NCBI RefSeq assembly: GCF_030295975.1
Contig: NZ_AP027364.1
Coordinates: 3,162,001-3,226,000, forward strand
Direction of reading: 5' to 3'
DNA length: 64,000 bases
From: Thalassotalea atypica
GTDB lineage: Bacteria; Pseudomonadota; Gammaproteobacteria; Enterobacterales; Alteromonadaceae
The notes under the pieces: generated by a model
Seen by the model: only the letters and a program-made list of their open reading frames with translations
Database searches by the model: none
Told to the model about the DNA's origin: nothing
Part shown: positions 54,934 through 64,000 of the stretch, in pieces
Layout of the letters: each line of letters begins with the position of its first letter
Position numbering within the stretch: the stretch's first letter is position 1
Program-made: the position numbers and the translations under genes

Positions 54934-57900
54934 TGAGTGCCTTGCATGAAAAGAAAGCATCTGTCATGGATATTTTTGTAGAGCGGCCGGTATTAGCCGT
55001 AGTGCTCTCAATACTAATTGTATTAGCGGGCCTTTACTCCGCGAATAAAATTTCTGTACAGCAATTCCCGCAAATAGAAAGTGCTTCTCTTGAAATTAGT
55101 ACAACCTACACTGGCGCGTCAGCGGAAGTTGTAAAAGGGTTTGTTACTGAGCCTATCGAACGTGTTGCATCAACCGTTCCTGGTGTCGACTACGTAGACT
55201 CCACTACCACATCGGGTAGCAGTAAAGTGACAGCTTGGTTAAAACTTAATCATGACACTACCTCTGCACTAGCAGAGCTGACCACACGTTTGAGTCAAAT
55301 AAAGTTTGAGCTCCCTGAGGGCGCGGAAGATCCATCGGTTTCTGTTAAACGAGCCGATGGCGCATACGCTATTTTTTACCTCAACTTGTTTTCCGATGAC
55401 TTACCTCGCAGTGAAGTTACTGACTATTTAACCCGAAACATCGTCCCAGTGTTAAGCGACATTGATGGCGTTCAGCAGGTAACGATAGAAGGTGGGCGAA
55501 ATCCTGCCATGCGTGTATGGATAGATTCAGACAAACTAGCGGTTTACAACATCAGTGCAGACCAAGTATTCAATGCGCTACAACAGAACAATACCATCGC
55601 CACGCTAGGTTATAGTGAAAATAACCGCCAACGGGTCGATTTAATGGCAAACACTACATTAAAAAATGTTGAAGATTTTGAGCAGTTAATTGTCGCAAAC
55701 CTAGACGGAGCCCAAGTGTTATTGTCCGATGTGGCAACGATTGAGCGCGGCGAAGAAGAAGGCTCAGCAAATGCTCGTTTAGACCATGAACAAACCATTT
55801 TCTTAGCGGTTTGGGCTTTACCTGGCGCGAATGAAATAGCCATTGGTGATGAATTATATAAAAAGCTTGATACTGTAAACGCCGCAATGCCTAACGGTAT
55901 TGAAATTGGTATCGGGTACGATGGCACGTTATACATGCGTGATGCAATAAAAGAAATCTTTACCACCTTGATTGAAACAGTGTTGCTTGTTGGTATTGTG
56001 GTCCTTGCGATGATGGGCTCATTTAGAACCGCACTTGTGCCGTTGATCACTATCCCTATTTCGATTTTAGGCGCAATTGCGGTAATGAAGTTAATGGGCT
56101 TTTCATTAAACCTATTAACCATTTTGGCTGTGGTACTATCCGTCGGATTAGTGGTCGATGACGCCATCGTTGTAGTTGAAAACGTTGCCAGACATATGCG
56201 CGAAGGAAAAAGTCGATTCAAAGCAGCATTGATCAGTTCAAGGCAGTTGTTGGTGCCGGTCATCGCGATGACCTTAACACTAGCCGCTGTATATGCTCCG
56301 ATCGGTTTTTTATCAGGCTTAACTGGCTATTTGTTTAGAGAGTTCGCTTTTACCCTAGCGGTTGCGGTGCTGATTTCTGGCGTAGTTGCCGTGACATTAT
56401 CTCCAGTCATGAGTGCCTTTGTATCACCTGAAGGTGGCCATGAAGGTAAGCTGACCAAAAAAATTAATCAGGGCTTCGATACCTTACAACAGTTATATCT
56501 AAAATCGCTCGAGACCATTTTCGACTGGAAAAACCAAGTGATTTTAATCGCCATTGTATTTAGTTTATTGGTGGTGCCCTTTTACATGCTATCTCAAAAA
56601 GAATTAGCCCCTGTAGAAGACCAAAATGCTATCAACGTAGTAGTTGAGGCGCCGCCTGAGGCCTCTTTGGCTTATACCTCAAACAACATGAACCAAGTAG
56701 TGGACACATTGATGACCACTGATGGTGCTAAGTTTGTTTGGCAAATAGTTAACACCAATGCAGGTTTTGGTGGCGTTGAACTTAAGAGCTTTTCAGAGCG
56801 TGACAAAAGCGTTCATGAAAGCTTACCCGAACTGTACGGGAAGCTTGGTGGCATCAGTGAATTAAACCTATTACCTATTTTATCGGCGGCGCTCCCTACT
56901 GCTGGGCAATTTGATGTTGAAATGGTCGTACGTACTAACGACAGTTATGAGAACATGCGCGGATATGCCGAGCAAATTATTGCTCAGGCGTATCAGTCAG
57001 GTAATTTCATGTTTGTCGATACCGATTTGAAGATAGACTTGCCACAAAGTGAGCTCATTATTGATCGCACATTAGTCGCAGATCTAGGTTTAACTCTGGC
57101 TGACGTCAATAACCAATTGAGCGTGTTGATGTCGAATAATTTCGTCAATCTATTTGATGACAATGGTAAGGCTTATCGCGTGATTCCGGTTGTTGATGAC
57201 GCTGAAAAATACAACCCAGAAAACGTTTTAAATATGCAAATCAGCACGCCTACGGGTGAGTTGATTCGCGTATCAAGCTTTGCCGAAATTAAGTCCATTA
57301 CAGGGCCACGTTTGCTGGGCTCATTTAACCAGCAAAAATCATTTAGGATTTACGGCGGTATTTTGCCTCATGTCACGAAAGAACAATCACTTGCAGCGAT
57401 AGAAGATATTGCCGCTAACATACTGCCAAAATCATACTCTCTTGATTATGCGGGAGAATCACGACAGTTGAGGAAAGACGGTAATACTATGGTCAATGTA
57501 TTGCTGATTTCTTTGGTGATTGTTTATTTCGTGTTGACCATTCAATTTAACAGTTTCAGAGATCCGTTAGTGGTGCTACTAGGCTGTGCTCCTCTTGCGC
57601 TATCTGGCGCGTTGAGTATTGCGTTTCTCGGCTTCACTTCCGTTAATATTTACTCGCAAATAGGTTTGATCACGCTTATAGGACTGATCACTAAGAACGG
57701 GATACTAATTGTTGAATTTGCCAATCATGTGCAACTTCAAGGTGCCAGTAAAATTGAAGCGGTTAAATCAGCAGCGTCAACACGATTACGTCCTATTTTG
57801 ATGACAACAGGCGCAACTGTACTTGGCCATTTCCCTTTGGTCTTAGTGACAGGAGCGGGCGCAGAAGCGCGCAACAGTATTGGTATTATTCTTGTTGCAG

Positions 57901-58058
57901 GCATGTTAATTGGCACTTTCTTTACCTTAGTTGTATTGCCAATACTCTATTATTGGTTTGCCTCTGATCACCGCATAGATGCGAAAGAAGATGAAGTGCA
58001 TGCAAGAGAATGTGAGCAGATACTCGCTGCAGATCCTAAGTCATTGGCAGGGGTATAA
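54933..58058 (+). CDS. RND efflux pump permease (AcrB/MMPL-type)
   Basis: The 1041-residue protein is a proton-driven RND transporter with 12 helices and two large periplasmic loops. The N terminus IFVERPVLAVVLSILIVLAGL is typical, and the proton-relay Asp pair lies in LSVGLVVDDAIVVVENV. It belongs to the hydrophobe/amphiphile family (HAE-1-like), but the substrate cannot be told from sequence. It completes the tetR-adaptor-pump operon. The 217-residue frame on the opposite strand at 55610-56263 is a shadow. Confidence 0.95.
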   Translation: MSALHEKKASVMDIFVERPVLAVVLSILIVLAGLYSANKISVQQFPQIESASLEISTTYTGASAEVVKGFVTEPIERVASTVPGVDYVDSTTTSGSSKVTAWLKLNHDTTSALAELTTRLSQIKFELPEGAEDPSVSVKRADGAYAIFYLNLFSDDLPRSEVTDYLTRNIVPVLSDIDGVQQVTIEGGRNPAMRVWIDSDKLAVYNISADQVFNALQQNNTIATLGYSENNRQRVDLMANTTLKNVEDFEQLIVANLDGAQVLLSDVATIERGEEEGSANARLDHEQTIFLAVWALPGANEIAIGDELYKKLDTVNAAMPNGIEIGIGYDGTLYMRDAIKEIFTTLIETVLLVGIVVLAMMGSFRTALVPLITIPISILGAIAVMKLMGFSLNLLTILAVVLSVGLVVDDAIVVVENVARHMREGKSRFKAALISSRQLLVPVIAMTLTLAAVYAPIGFLSGLTGYLFREFAFTLAVAVLISGVVAVTLSPVMSAFVSPEGGHEGKLTKKINQGFDTLQQLYLKSLETIFDWKNQVILIAIVFSLLVVPFYMLSQKELAPVEDQNAINVVVEAPPEASLAYTSNNMNQVVDTLMTTDGAKFVWQIVNTNAGFGGVELKSFSERDKSVHESLPELYGKLGGISELNLLPILSAALPTAGQFDVEMVVRTNDSYENMRGYAEQIIAQAYQSGNFMFVDTDLKIDLPQSELIIDRTLVADLGLTLADVNNQLSVLMSNNFVNLFDDNGKAYRVIPVVDDAEKYNPENVLNMQISTPTGELIRVSSFAEIKSITGPRLLGSFNQQKSFRIYGGILPHVTKEQSLAAIEDIAANILPKSYSLDYAGESRQLRKDGNTMVNVLLISLVIVYFVLTIQFNSFRDPLVVLLGCAPLALSGALSIAFLGFTSVNIYSQIGLITLIGLITKNGILIVEFANHVQLQGASKIEAVKSAASTRLRPILMTTGATVLGHFPLVLVTGAGAEARNSIGIILVAGMLIGTFFTLVVLPILYYWFASDHRIDAKEDEVHARECEQILAADPKSLAGV

Positions 58059-58066
58059 TACCTAGC

Positions 58067-58117
58067 TGATATCTTGGCCTCCTCAACTGAACTTTTGGAG
58101 GTCAGATATCATTTTTT
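58067..58117 (+). terminator. Rho-independent terminator of the RND operon
   Basis: TGATATCT (58067-58074) pairs with AGATATCA (58104-58111), continued after a small internal loop by CCTCC (58078-58082) with GGAGG (58097-58101). A T tract follows to 58117. Confidence 0.88.
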
Positions 58118-58301
58118 ATTAACGAATTGTTCTAAAGTGATTACGAGTAAAATCCCATCGCATTTCTACTAAGAAACTCTCCAATCACAGGCCGAGAAGT
58201 AATAATACAAAATTAGAGCGAGGTCGTTGACCTACCACCTCACCTAATCCCGACTACACAGCTGCCACTTTTTGAACAGAGATATCCTGTTTAAAGTTAT
58301 G

Positions 58302-60653
58302 CTATTGAAGTGGTGTTAAAACACCATCTGCGACTTTAAATTGATACAAACGTACCTGTGACAAGAATTCTTCAGCATTATCATAATAACTGCGTGTAAC
58401 GGTATCCAATTGATGAAACTCACTGCCGATGTTATGGAAGTTTACTAACACTTGGTCAGCATCGACTTCAACGATTGCGACACCATGCTCCCACATTCGT
58501 GAGAACACCATATTATCGCTGATATCATCACGTTTGGTTGCCGTTTGTACTAGCAAGTCGAAAAAATAAGGGAAGTCAGTTAGTACATCAGGCATATCGC
58601 CTAACTGAGCAAATATTTGGTTCATGCCCCCTTGGAGGAATGAGCCAAAAGTACCAGATGAAACAGACGAAGTGGTAAAGTTAAACGATTTTTTCCCGGT
58701 TGCGTCATTCGCTTTATGCTCAGTCACGTAACTACTGTGTACATCACCACCTAAACTAATGACCCCAAATTGGCTCATTACACTGTCAACAAAGTTTGAC
58801 TTAAACTGTGGAAAGCCATCCCACTGATCCGCTTCCAAATAAAAGCGTTGCTTTAACGCATGTGGAATAGCTGTTGAATCCAGCACCCCTTCCAGTGTGT
58901 TCAGGCCACTATGAACACGGCTCGATGACAAATCAAATATCAATGGTGAAAAAGACACTGAACTTCCCAGCATTTTCCATGTACTGTTTGATGTCGAAAA
59001 GGTGTGTGCTAGCCAAGCTGTTTGCATATCGTCAAAGGCTTTTTGTGCACTAGTTCCCTGTAAGTTAGCGACGTATTCACGATAGCCCGCATAAATGTCA
59101 TAGGTATCTTTAATAACAAAATATCGACTGCCTATGTAATTAAATAATGTCGTTTTCCCCATGGTATAAAATGCTAAGCCTTGAGCAACATTTTCCTCAG
59201 GCAAGGCAGGCAACAATTGTATAGGATGATCAGATGCTAAACTTGCTTTAGCACTGGCTAGTACTTGGTTTAAGTAACTTGTCGCCAAATTACCCTGAAT
59301 TACCGTCACGGCACGTTGCTGTGCTTGTGCAAGAGCCTCGCTTTGGCTTAAGGTTTTACGAGCCATTAGCTCTTGCATATATAGGCCAGTAAATACCTCC
59401 ATAAATGCCGTTTTATAAGATGAGTAGGCTGCATCATCAATGTTCACATAAGGTGACATTTGGGCAACAATTCCATCGGCTTGCTCCTGCATTAGGCCAG
59501 TGGCCAATAGAAAACCTGTCAATGTAGGCTGGTCTATCGCCACGGTAGCGGGGAATGCATCTTCAGGCAAAATATGATCCGGGCGGTTGGTGCGAAAATC
59601 TGTCATGGCTAGATGAAGGTGCTTGCCAAACTGAAAGTCGCGATAAATACGTGTATTGGGAAATAGGTGCTCGTCATTTATGGTGATAGAGCCCGCAGGC
59701 AAATCGACTGTTGTGTGGGGCAGCTGATGATCAATCGGCATGTATTCGAAATATGCCATCTCTGAATTTTTCTTACGTTGAGTTTGCTGCTCATCACCTG
59801 CGCCATCAAGATAGGTTGCAGTATCGGCCCAGCTATCGTCAGAAAACTCATGATCATCCCAAATAGCAATCATCGGAAAGCGTTCATGGACACGTTGCAA
59901 TAACTCGTCGCCTCGGTAAGTTTTATAGAGTTGGCGATAGTTGTCTAGACTGTTCGCTGCTTGAGTTTGGTTTTCACCAACGCCTAAAGTCAGCACACCT
60001 TCTTGATCGCTAAATTCAATGCTTCGAGCTCCACCTACCGATTGAAAGGTCGCATCCCCAGTGGTTTCGTAAATATAGTCTCCTAAATGCACGACAAAGT
60101 CTAAATCATCGTTATCAAGCAAGGACAGATAATTATTAAAGTAACGCCCGATATAATCTTGACACGAGACATAGGCAAACTTCACTTTTGTATCACTATC
60201 AGCAGCCGCAGCAGTTTTTGTTCGGCCAATTCGACTCGTATAATTATTGCCGCCACTTTGATAAATAAATCGGTAATAATAATGTTGTCCTGCGTTTAGC
60301 TCCGTTACGCGAATTTTAAGGCAATGATCTGACACAGCTAGCGCATCAAACGAGCTTTCAACAACTAGATTAGTAAAATCTTCATCCGTTGCGACCTGTA
60401 ACATCAAGGGCGTATCTGCGCCACTTTGATCATCCACTCGCGTCCATAATATAACCGAATCTGCTTTAGGATCACCCGAGACTACTGACTGTGGAAAGAA
60501 CTGGCTGCCGTCCAATAGACTAGGTGCAGGCGATGTTGAATCAATCACCTCACTTTTATTGCTAGAACTTCCACACCCTAAAATACTTGACGTTGCTACA
60601 ACGCCAGCACTTACAGCGAGGGTTTTTATAAATTTACGACGGGTATAACTCAT
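58302..60653 (-). CDS. PhoD-family alkaline phosphatase (Tat-exported lipoprotein)
   Basis: The protein has 783 residues from ATG 60653, chosen because GGAAGGAG lies seven bases upstream; an upstream in-frame ATG at 60674 lies before that site. The N terminus has the twin-arginine motif TRRKFIK and a lipobox SSILGC, so it is a Tat-exported lipoprotein. PhoD metal-binding segments are visible: YVSCQDY, HLGDYIYET, IAIWDDHEFSDDSW and, near the C terminus, GGDVHSSYV. The length is at the upper end for the family. It should hydrolyse phosphomono- or diesters in the periplasm. No Pho box was identified. Confidence 0.9.
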   Translation of the reverse strand: MSYTRRKFIKTLAVSAGVVATSSILGCGSSSNKSEVIDSTSPAPSLLDGSQFFPQSVVSGDPKADSVILWTRVDDQSGADTPLMLQVATDEDFTNLVVESSFDALAVSDHCLKIRVTELNAGQHYYYRFIYQSGGNNYTSRIGRTKTAAAADSDTKVKFAYVSCQDYIGRYFNNYLSLLDNDDLDFVVHLGDYIYETTGDATFQSVGGARSIEFSDQEGVLTLGVGENQTQAANSLDNYRQLYKTYRGDELLQRVHERFPMIAIWDDHEFSDDSWADTATYLDGAGDEQQTQRKKNSEMAYFEYMPIDHQLPHTTVDLPAGSITINDEHLFPNTRIYRDFQFGKHLHLAMTDFRTNRPDHILPEDAFPATVAIDQPTLTGFLLATGLMQEQADGIVAQMSPYVNIDDAAYSSYKTAFMEVFTGLYMQELMARKTLSQSEALAQAQQRAVTVIQGNLATSYLNQVLASAKASLASDHPIQLLPALPEENVAQGLAFYTMGKTTLFNYIGSRYFVIKDTYDIYAGYREYVANLQGTSAQKAFDDMQTAWLAHTFSTSNSTWKMLGSSVSFSPLIFDLSSSRVHSGLNTLEGVLDSTAIPHALKQRFYLEADQWDGFPQFKSNFVDSVMSQFGVISLGGDVHSSYVTEHKANDATGKKSFNFTTSSVSSGTFGSFLQGGMNQIFAQLGDMPDVLTDFPYFFDLLVQTATKRDDISDNMVFSRMWEHGVAIVEVDADQVLVNFHNIGSEFHQLDTVTRSYYDNAEEFLSQVRLYQFKVADGVLTPLQ

Positions 60654-60751
60654 ATTTCGCTCCTTCCTACACACTATTTAATTATTATTTTATTCGGTTC
60701 AACATTCCGCCAAACCGGGTAATTCAATCTATTGTGAATACGCAACTGTTG

Positions 60752-62371
60752 CTATTCGGGGTATCCTGTAATTTTCTTTATGTCTTGATAAATCGGCTTT
60801 AGCTGTCGGTACATTTTTCGATACACCTGCTGATATAATTTGTCATATAAGCGAACATGATTTGGATTGGGTATAAATGACTGCTCAATTCGGGTCATGG
60901 CATTTACGGCATTTTGATAACTCTCAAAATACCCCATCCCGACTGCGGCATTGATAGCGGCACCTAACCCAGAAGTTTCAAAGGTATGCGTACGATGAGC
61001 GGGTAAATTAAAGATATCCGCCGTCAATTGTAGCGCGGCATCAGATTGTGAGCCGCCCCCAGAAACAATCAGCCGTGTTATTTTTTGCTTCTGGCGCTTC
61101 TCCAGTGTTTCTTTGCCCTCGCGTAATGCATAGGCTAGCCCTTCAAGAATCGAACGATAAAGATGAGCACGCGTATGAACATCGCCAAAGCCGATAATGG
61201 CTCCTTTAGCTTCTAGATTTTTTAATCCAGGTGACCAATAGGGCTGTAACATCAGTCCCATAGATCCGGGCGGAACCTGCGCCACCAATTGGTCAAATAA
61301 GCTTTCAGCACTAACCCCTAACTCTTGTGCTTTTTCAATTTCATTTTGTCCAAATTCTTGTTTGAACCAATTGACCATCCAAAAACCGCGATAGATCATC
61401 ACTTCACTATTAAAATTATCTGGAATTGCAGAAGGGTATGGTGGAATAAACGCTTGTGGCTCAACATAACGAGTATTATTAGTGTTAATGGTTGCGGTGG
61501 TACCGTAACTTAAGCTGGCGGTATCTGCACTAATACAACCAGAGCCGAGCACTTCACATGCTTTGTCTGAAGCGGACGCTAATACCTTAGTCCCCTCTTT
61601 TATTCCTGTCGCTTTTGCCGCCAGCTCAGTGATTACGCCAAGTACCTCACCCGGTTTAACCAAATTAGGCAACATTGAACGTTTAATTGGCAATGCATGC
61701 CACTTCCAATCCCACCGACTCGCCCAGCTTTGCTTTTTGTAATCGAAGGGAAGGTAACCAACAATACTACCAATCGAATCTTTATATTCTCCGGTCAACT
61801 TATGTGTTAGGAATCCGGAAAGTAAGAGAAATTTTTCGGTCTTATTCCATATTGCGGGCTCATTTTGCTGCAACCAATTAGCCTGTGATTTTCGACGAAA
61901 ATAGTCCACAACTTTGGTTTGCCCAATAGCGGAAAATGCCAATCGCCAATACCAGGGCATCGCTTTGTTATGCTGACATAAGCGTTGATCTAGCCATAAA
62001 ATCGCTGGACGCAAGGGTTGCCCCTGCTTATCTAAATTGATCACTGTACCACGCTGAGTCGTTACGGTAACCGCTCTGACTCTTTGCTGATAAGCGTTTG
62101 CAATCACCTCTTCTTGTTGCCAAAGCTGCTGACAACACTTTGTTAGCATTGTCCAGAAATATTCCGCATGCTGCTCGGCCCAACCTGGGTTCTCTGAGAA
62201 ATAGGCTTCAAGCTCTATTCGGCTTATAGCTACAAGCTCCCCTCGTAAATTGAACAATAGTGCCCTCACACTTTGGGTACCATTATCAATAGTTAAAATT
62301 AAATCGTCGGCAATAGCTGACGGCTCAGCATTACTGGATTCATTGCACATTGAGGAATTAACCGCTGTCAT
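60752..62371 (-). CDS. FGGY family carbohydrate kinase
   Basis: The 539-residue protein has an N-terminal extension of about 20 residues, the phosphate-1 motif LILTIDNGTQSVRALLF, the WAEQHAEYFW segment, WLDQRL with the likely catalytic Asp and the ATP-binding region SGGGSQSDAALQLTADIF of the FGGY fold. It differs from glycerol kinase (ALDQGTTSSR) and resembles the xylulokinase side of the family; the substrate is unknown. The ATG overlaps the stop of the GlpD-like gene (62368-62371). Confidence 0.85.
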   Translation of the reverse strand: MTAVNSSMCNESSNAEPSAIADDLILTIDNGTQSVRALLFNLRGELVAISRIELEAYFSENPGWAEQHAEYFWTMLTKCCQQLWQQEEVIANAYQQRVRAVTVTTQRGTVINLDKQGQPLRPAILWLDQRLCQHNKAMPWYWRLAFSAIGQTKVVDYFRRKSQANWLQQNEPAIWNKTEKFLLLSGFLTHKLTGEYKDSIGSIVGYLPFDYKKQSWASRWDWKWHALPIKRSMLPNLVKPGEVLGVITELAAKATGIKEGTKVLASASDKACEVLGSGCISADTASLSYGTTATINTNNTRYVEPQAFIPPYPSAIPDNFNSEVMIYRGFWMVNWFKQEFGQNEIEKAQELGVSAESLFDQLVAQVPPGSMGLMLQPYWSPGLKNLEAKGAIIGFGDVHTRAHLYRSILEGLAYALREGKETLEKRQKQKITRLIVSGGGSQSDAALQLTADIFNLPAHRTHTFETSGLGAAINAAVGMGYFESYQNAVNAMTRIEQSFIPNPNHVRLYDKLYQQVYRKMYRQLKPIYQDIKKITGYPE

Positions 62372-64000
62372 ATTTTTAATTTCTTTGGTTTATCTTGATG
62401 GTTTGGCAAGCTATAGGCGAGATGCCAAATAGCGCAATATCGATCGACTTCTTGTTGCCAGCGTTCTTCGCTCCACGACAAATATGGAGCACATAATTGC
62501 TTAATTTTAGGGAGTAATTCTTGAGCTCCCATTGGCAGTACATTGCCGATGCGAGTTCTACGTAGTAAGAGATCATCCAAGTGCTGTACTTGCTCGAATT
62601 TTACAGCCCAGATTAATTCTGCCCATAAATGCCTGCTGTACCTTATTGGAAAGCAATGTTGAGGATCACTTTGTTCGACAAACAGCTCACTTAGCTCGCC
62701 ATAACAAGCGCTAATTTGCAGATAAGTCGATTCGCCTAAATCCCTGCCAAATAGCCCCGAAGATGCAGACAAAACAGGTAACTTACAGGCTAACTCGAGC
62801 GCATTAAGGTAATCTGCTTTTTCTTTTTGATGATATCCTACTGCATGTTTCTGCTCTGATGTTAGGTGCTGACATACCAATGTCAGCACCTGCTTAGCAA
62901 TCAATCTAAAAGTCGTCAATTTACCACCAGCAATCCAAATAACGCCGGCTTTTTGCTCAATAAAATGTTCACGTTTTTCTTTTGAGGGAGCCGTTGATTC
63001 ACCAGAAGTGATCACAGGTCTAACACCAGAGAACGTTGAAATCACATCGTTGGGGGTAATTTTGGCATTCGGGAATTGCTGTGCTATTGCAGCTAGTAAA
63101 TAGTCAAACTCATCTTGAGTAATGTGAGCTTCCTTCTCCATATCTTGTGAATGCTCAACATCGGTTGTCCCTACCAGGGTGACGTTTTGCCATGGATAAA
63201 CTTGCACTGGCCGTTTATCTTGTGCATGACGAATACTAAAAACACTTCCAACAGGTAATCGCCAACTCGGTATTAGTAAATGACTGCCTCGCAACGGACG
63301 CAAGTGCATAGTCTTGTCATTTCGTGTTCGACGATTGCTCGCTTTTTTCACACTATCTTGACCCAGCTTTGACCATGCCCCACAGGCATTAACAACAACT
63401 TTGGTCTTAATTGCCAAGACTTGTTCTGCTAACTCCATCTTGAGTACTTGATGGGTCTCATGCGCAGCGACATCAACAACCTTGGCGTAATTTAAGGCAT
63501 CGCCACCTAAGCATAACGATTCTTGAATCAATCTTTGCACTAAGCGAGCATCGTCAGTTATTGCGTCATAAAATTGAGTGCCACCAAGGAGCTTTTTTTC
63601 ATCAACATTGGGGGCAAGCGCTAGATAAGGTATTTGAGGCCAAAACTTATGCTGTTTTACTCCCGCAATAAAGTCATAACACGACAACAAACGATTAAAC
63701 ACCCAAACGCCAGGGAAAGCGTGCTGATAATGGCTCATCACAAAGCTTTGCTTTGTCACTAACGGATAGCCCTGTGCCAATAAGCGCTGTCTTTCTATGA
63801 CAGATTCTTTCGTCAAGCCAATTTGCCCTTGAGCCATATAGCGCAAACCACCGTGAACCATTTTTGACGAACGACTCGAACTGCCCCACGCATAGTCTTT
63901 TTGCTCAAGTAATAGCACTTTTAAGCCCGCTTGTGAGGCTAGTTTTAAAATCCCAGCACCAGTAATTCCTCCACCGACCACAACCAAGTCCCACATTGGC
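62368..64000 (-). CDS. GlpD-like FAD-dependent glycerol-3-phosphate dehydrogenase/oxidase (5' end probably outside window)
   Basis: The visible product has 542 residues from an ATG at 63996, beginning MWDLVVVGGGITGAGILKLASQAG with the FAD-binding GxGxxG-type loop. GSSSRSSKMVHGGLRYMAQ, VNACGAW, WQNVTLVGTTDVEHSQD, FSGVRPV and WIAGGKLTTFRLIAKQ are all GlpD signatures, and the C-terminal DUF/DAO_C-like domain is present. The frame stays open to the window edge, so the true start could be a few codons upstream. It overlaps the kinase gene by 4 bp; a kinase and dehydrogenase pair suggests a polyol or glycerol pathway. Confidence 0.85.
   Translation of the reverse strand, partial: PMWDLVVVGGGITGAGILKLASQAGLKVLLLEQKDYAWGSSSRSSKMVHGGLRYMAQGQIGLTKESVIERQRLLAQGYPLVTKQSFVMSHYQHAFPGVWVFNRLLSCYDFIAGVKQHKFWPQIPYLALAPNVDEKKLLGGTQFYDAITDDARLVQRLIQESLCLGGDALNYAKVVDVAAHETHQVLKMELAEQVLAIKTKVVVNACGAWSKLGQDSVKKASNRRTRNDKTMHLRPLRGSHLLIPSWRLPVGSVFSIRHAQDKRPVQVYPWQNVTLVGTTDVEHSQDMEKEAHITQDEFDYLLAAIAQQFPNAKITPNDVISTFSGVRPVITSGESTAPSKEKREHFIEQKAGVIWIAGGKLTTFRLIAKQVLTLVCQHLTSEQKHAVGYHQKEKADYLNALELACKLPVLSASSGLFGRDLGESTYLQISACYGELSELFVEQSDPQHCFPIRYSRHLWAELIWAVKFEQVQHLDDLLLRRTRIGNVLPMGAQELLPKIKQLCAPYLSWSEERWQQEVDRYCAIWHLAYSLPNHQDKPKKLKI

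Noticed and set aside
55610-56263. 217-codon open frame on the minus strand
   Set aside because: It is antisense to the conserved RND pump region and its protein is a Ser/Thr/Ile-rich shadow with no family features.
1-64000. CRISPR arrays, tRNA genes, insertion sequences, phage genes
   Set aside because: I looked for regularly spaced repeats, cloverleaf patterns, transposase or integrase proteins and found none.

Overview
The window looks like chromosomal DNA of a marine gammaproteobacterium of the order Alteromonadales, most probably a Colwellia/Thalassotalea-type organism. This is inferred from AT-rich coding sequence, the conserved blocks rppH-ptsP-tauE-lgt-thyA and recN-bamE, a long divergent ThyA, and an abundance of c-di-GMP, TonB and RND genes. 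No rRNA, tRNA, transposase, integrase or CRISPR array was found.

Region 1 (1-18.2 kb) is mainly core genome: the 3' part of recN, bamE, an HDOD regulator, the O2-independent tRNA hydroxylation gene trhP with its ferredoxin yfhL (preceded by an exact FNR-type box), then the minus-strand run rppH, ptsP, a TauE/SafE exporter, lgt and thyA, with mutH divergent from rppH. A membrane diguanylate cyclase follows. Next is a minus-strand sugar-acid cluster (class II aldolase, enolase-superfamily dehydratase, mutarotase), an NRDE/TANGO2 protein, a small two-helix membrane protein, a ThrE-type exporter and a TetR regulator.

Region 2 (18.3-26.2 kb) holds an M13 metallopeptidase lipoprotein and a complete cobalamin uptake locus. 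One cobalamin riboswitch precedes btuD-btuC-cobO-btuF and a second precedes btuB, so both outer- and inner-membrane uptake should be shut off by B12.

Region 3 (26.2-28.9 kb) is an accessory, visibly AT-richer minus-strand cassette of three genes: an unrecognised 280-residue protein, a four-helix membrane protein (ATGA overlap) and a DUF4062 protein. It looks like a conflict or defence module and is the best candidate here for an undescribed system.

Region 4 (28.9-34.5 kb) contains ahpC and ahpF, separated by three strong hairpins, an exported protein of unknown function, a second membrane diguanylate cyclase, and an ExbD-like single-pass protein.

Region 5 (34.8-41.4 kb) is a four-gene minus-strand cluster: membrane patatin lipase, SMP-30-like hydrolase, membrane-anchored di-haem cytochrome of the RoxA/fatty-acid dioxygenase type, and a catalase-fold haem protein. 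Together they could form a fatty-acid oxygenation (oxylipin) pathway.

Region 6 (41.5-49.7 kb) is a signalling block: cupredoxin, GGDEF/EAL protein and outer-membrane beta-barrel in one operon, followed by a histidine kinase with two solute-binding domains and a response regulator-diguanylate cyclase in another. Region 7 (49.9-64 kb) holds a class-C-type serine hydrolase, a HupE/UreJ protein with a membrane-anchor partner, a TetR-controlled RND efflux operon with a 35-bp palindromic operator on its promoter, a PhoD-type phosphatase, and a kinase plus GlpD-like oxidoreductase pair that runs to the window edge.
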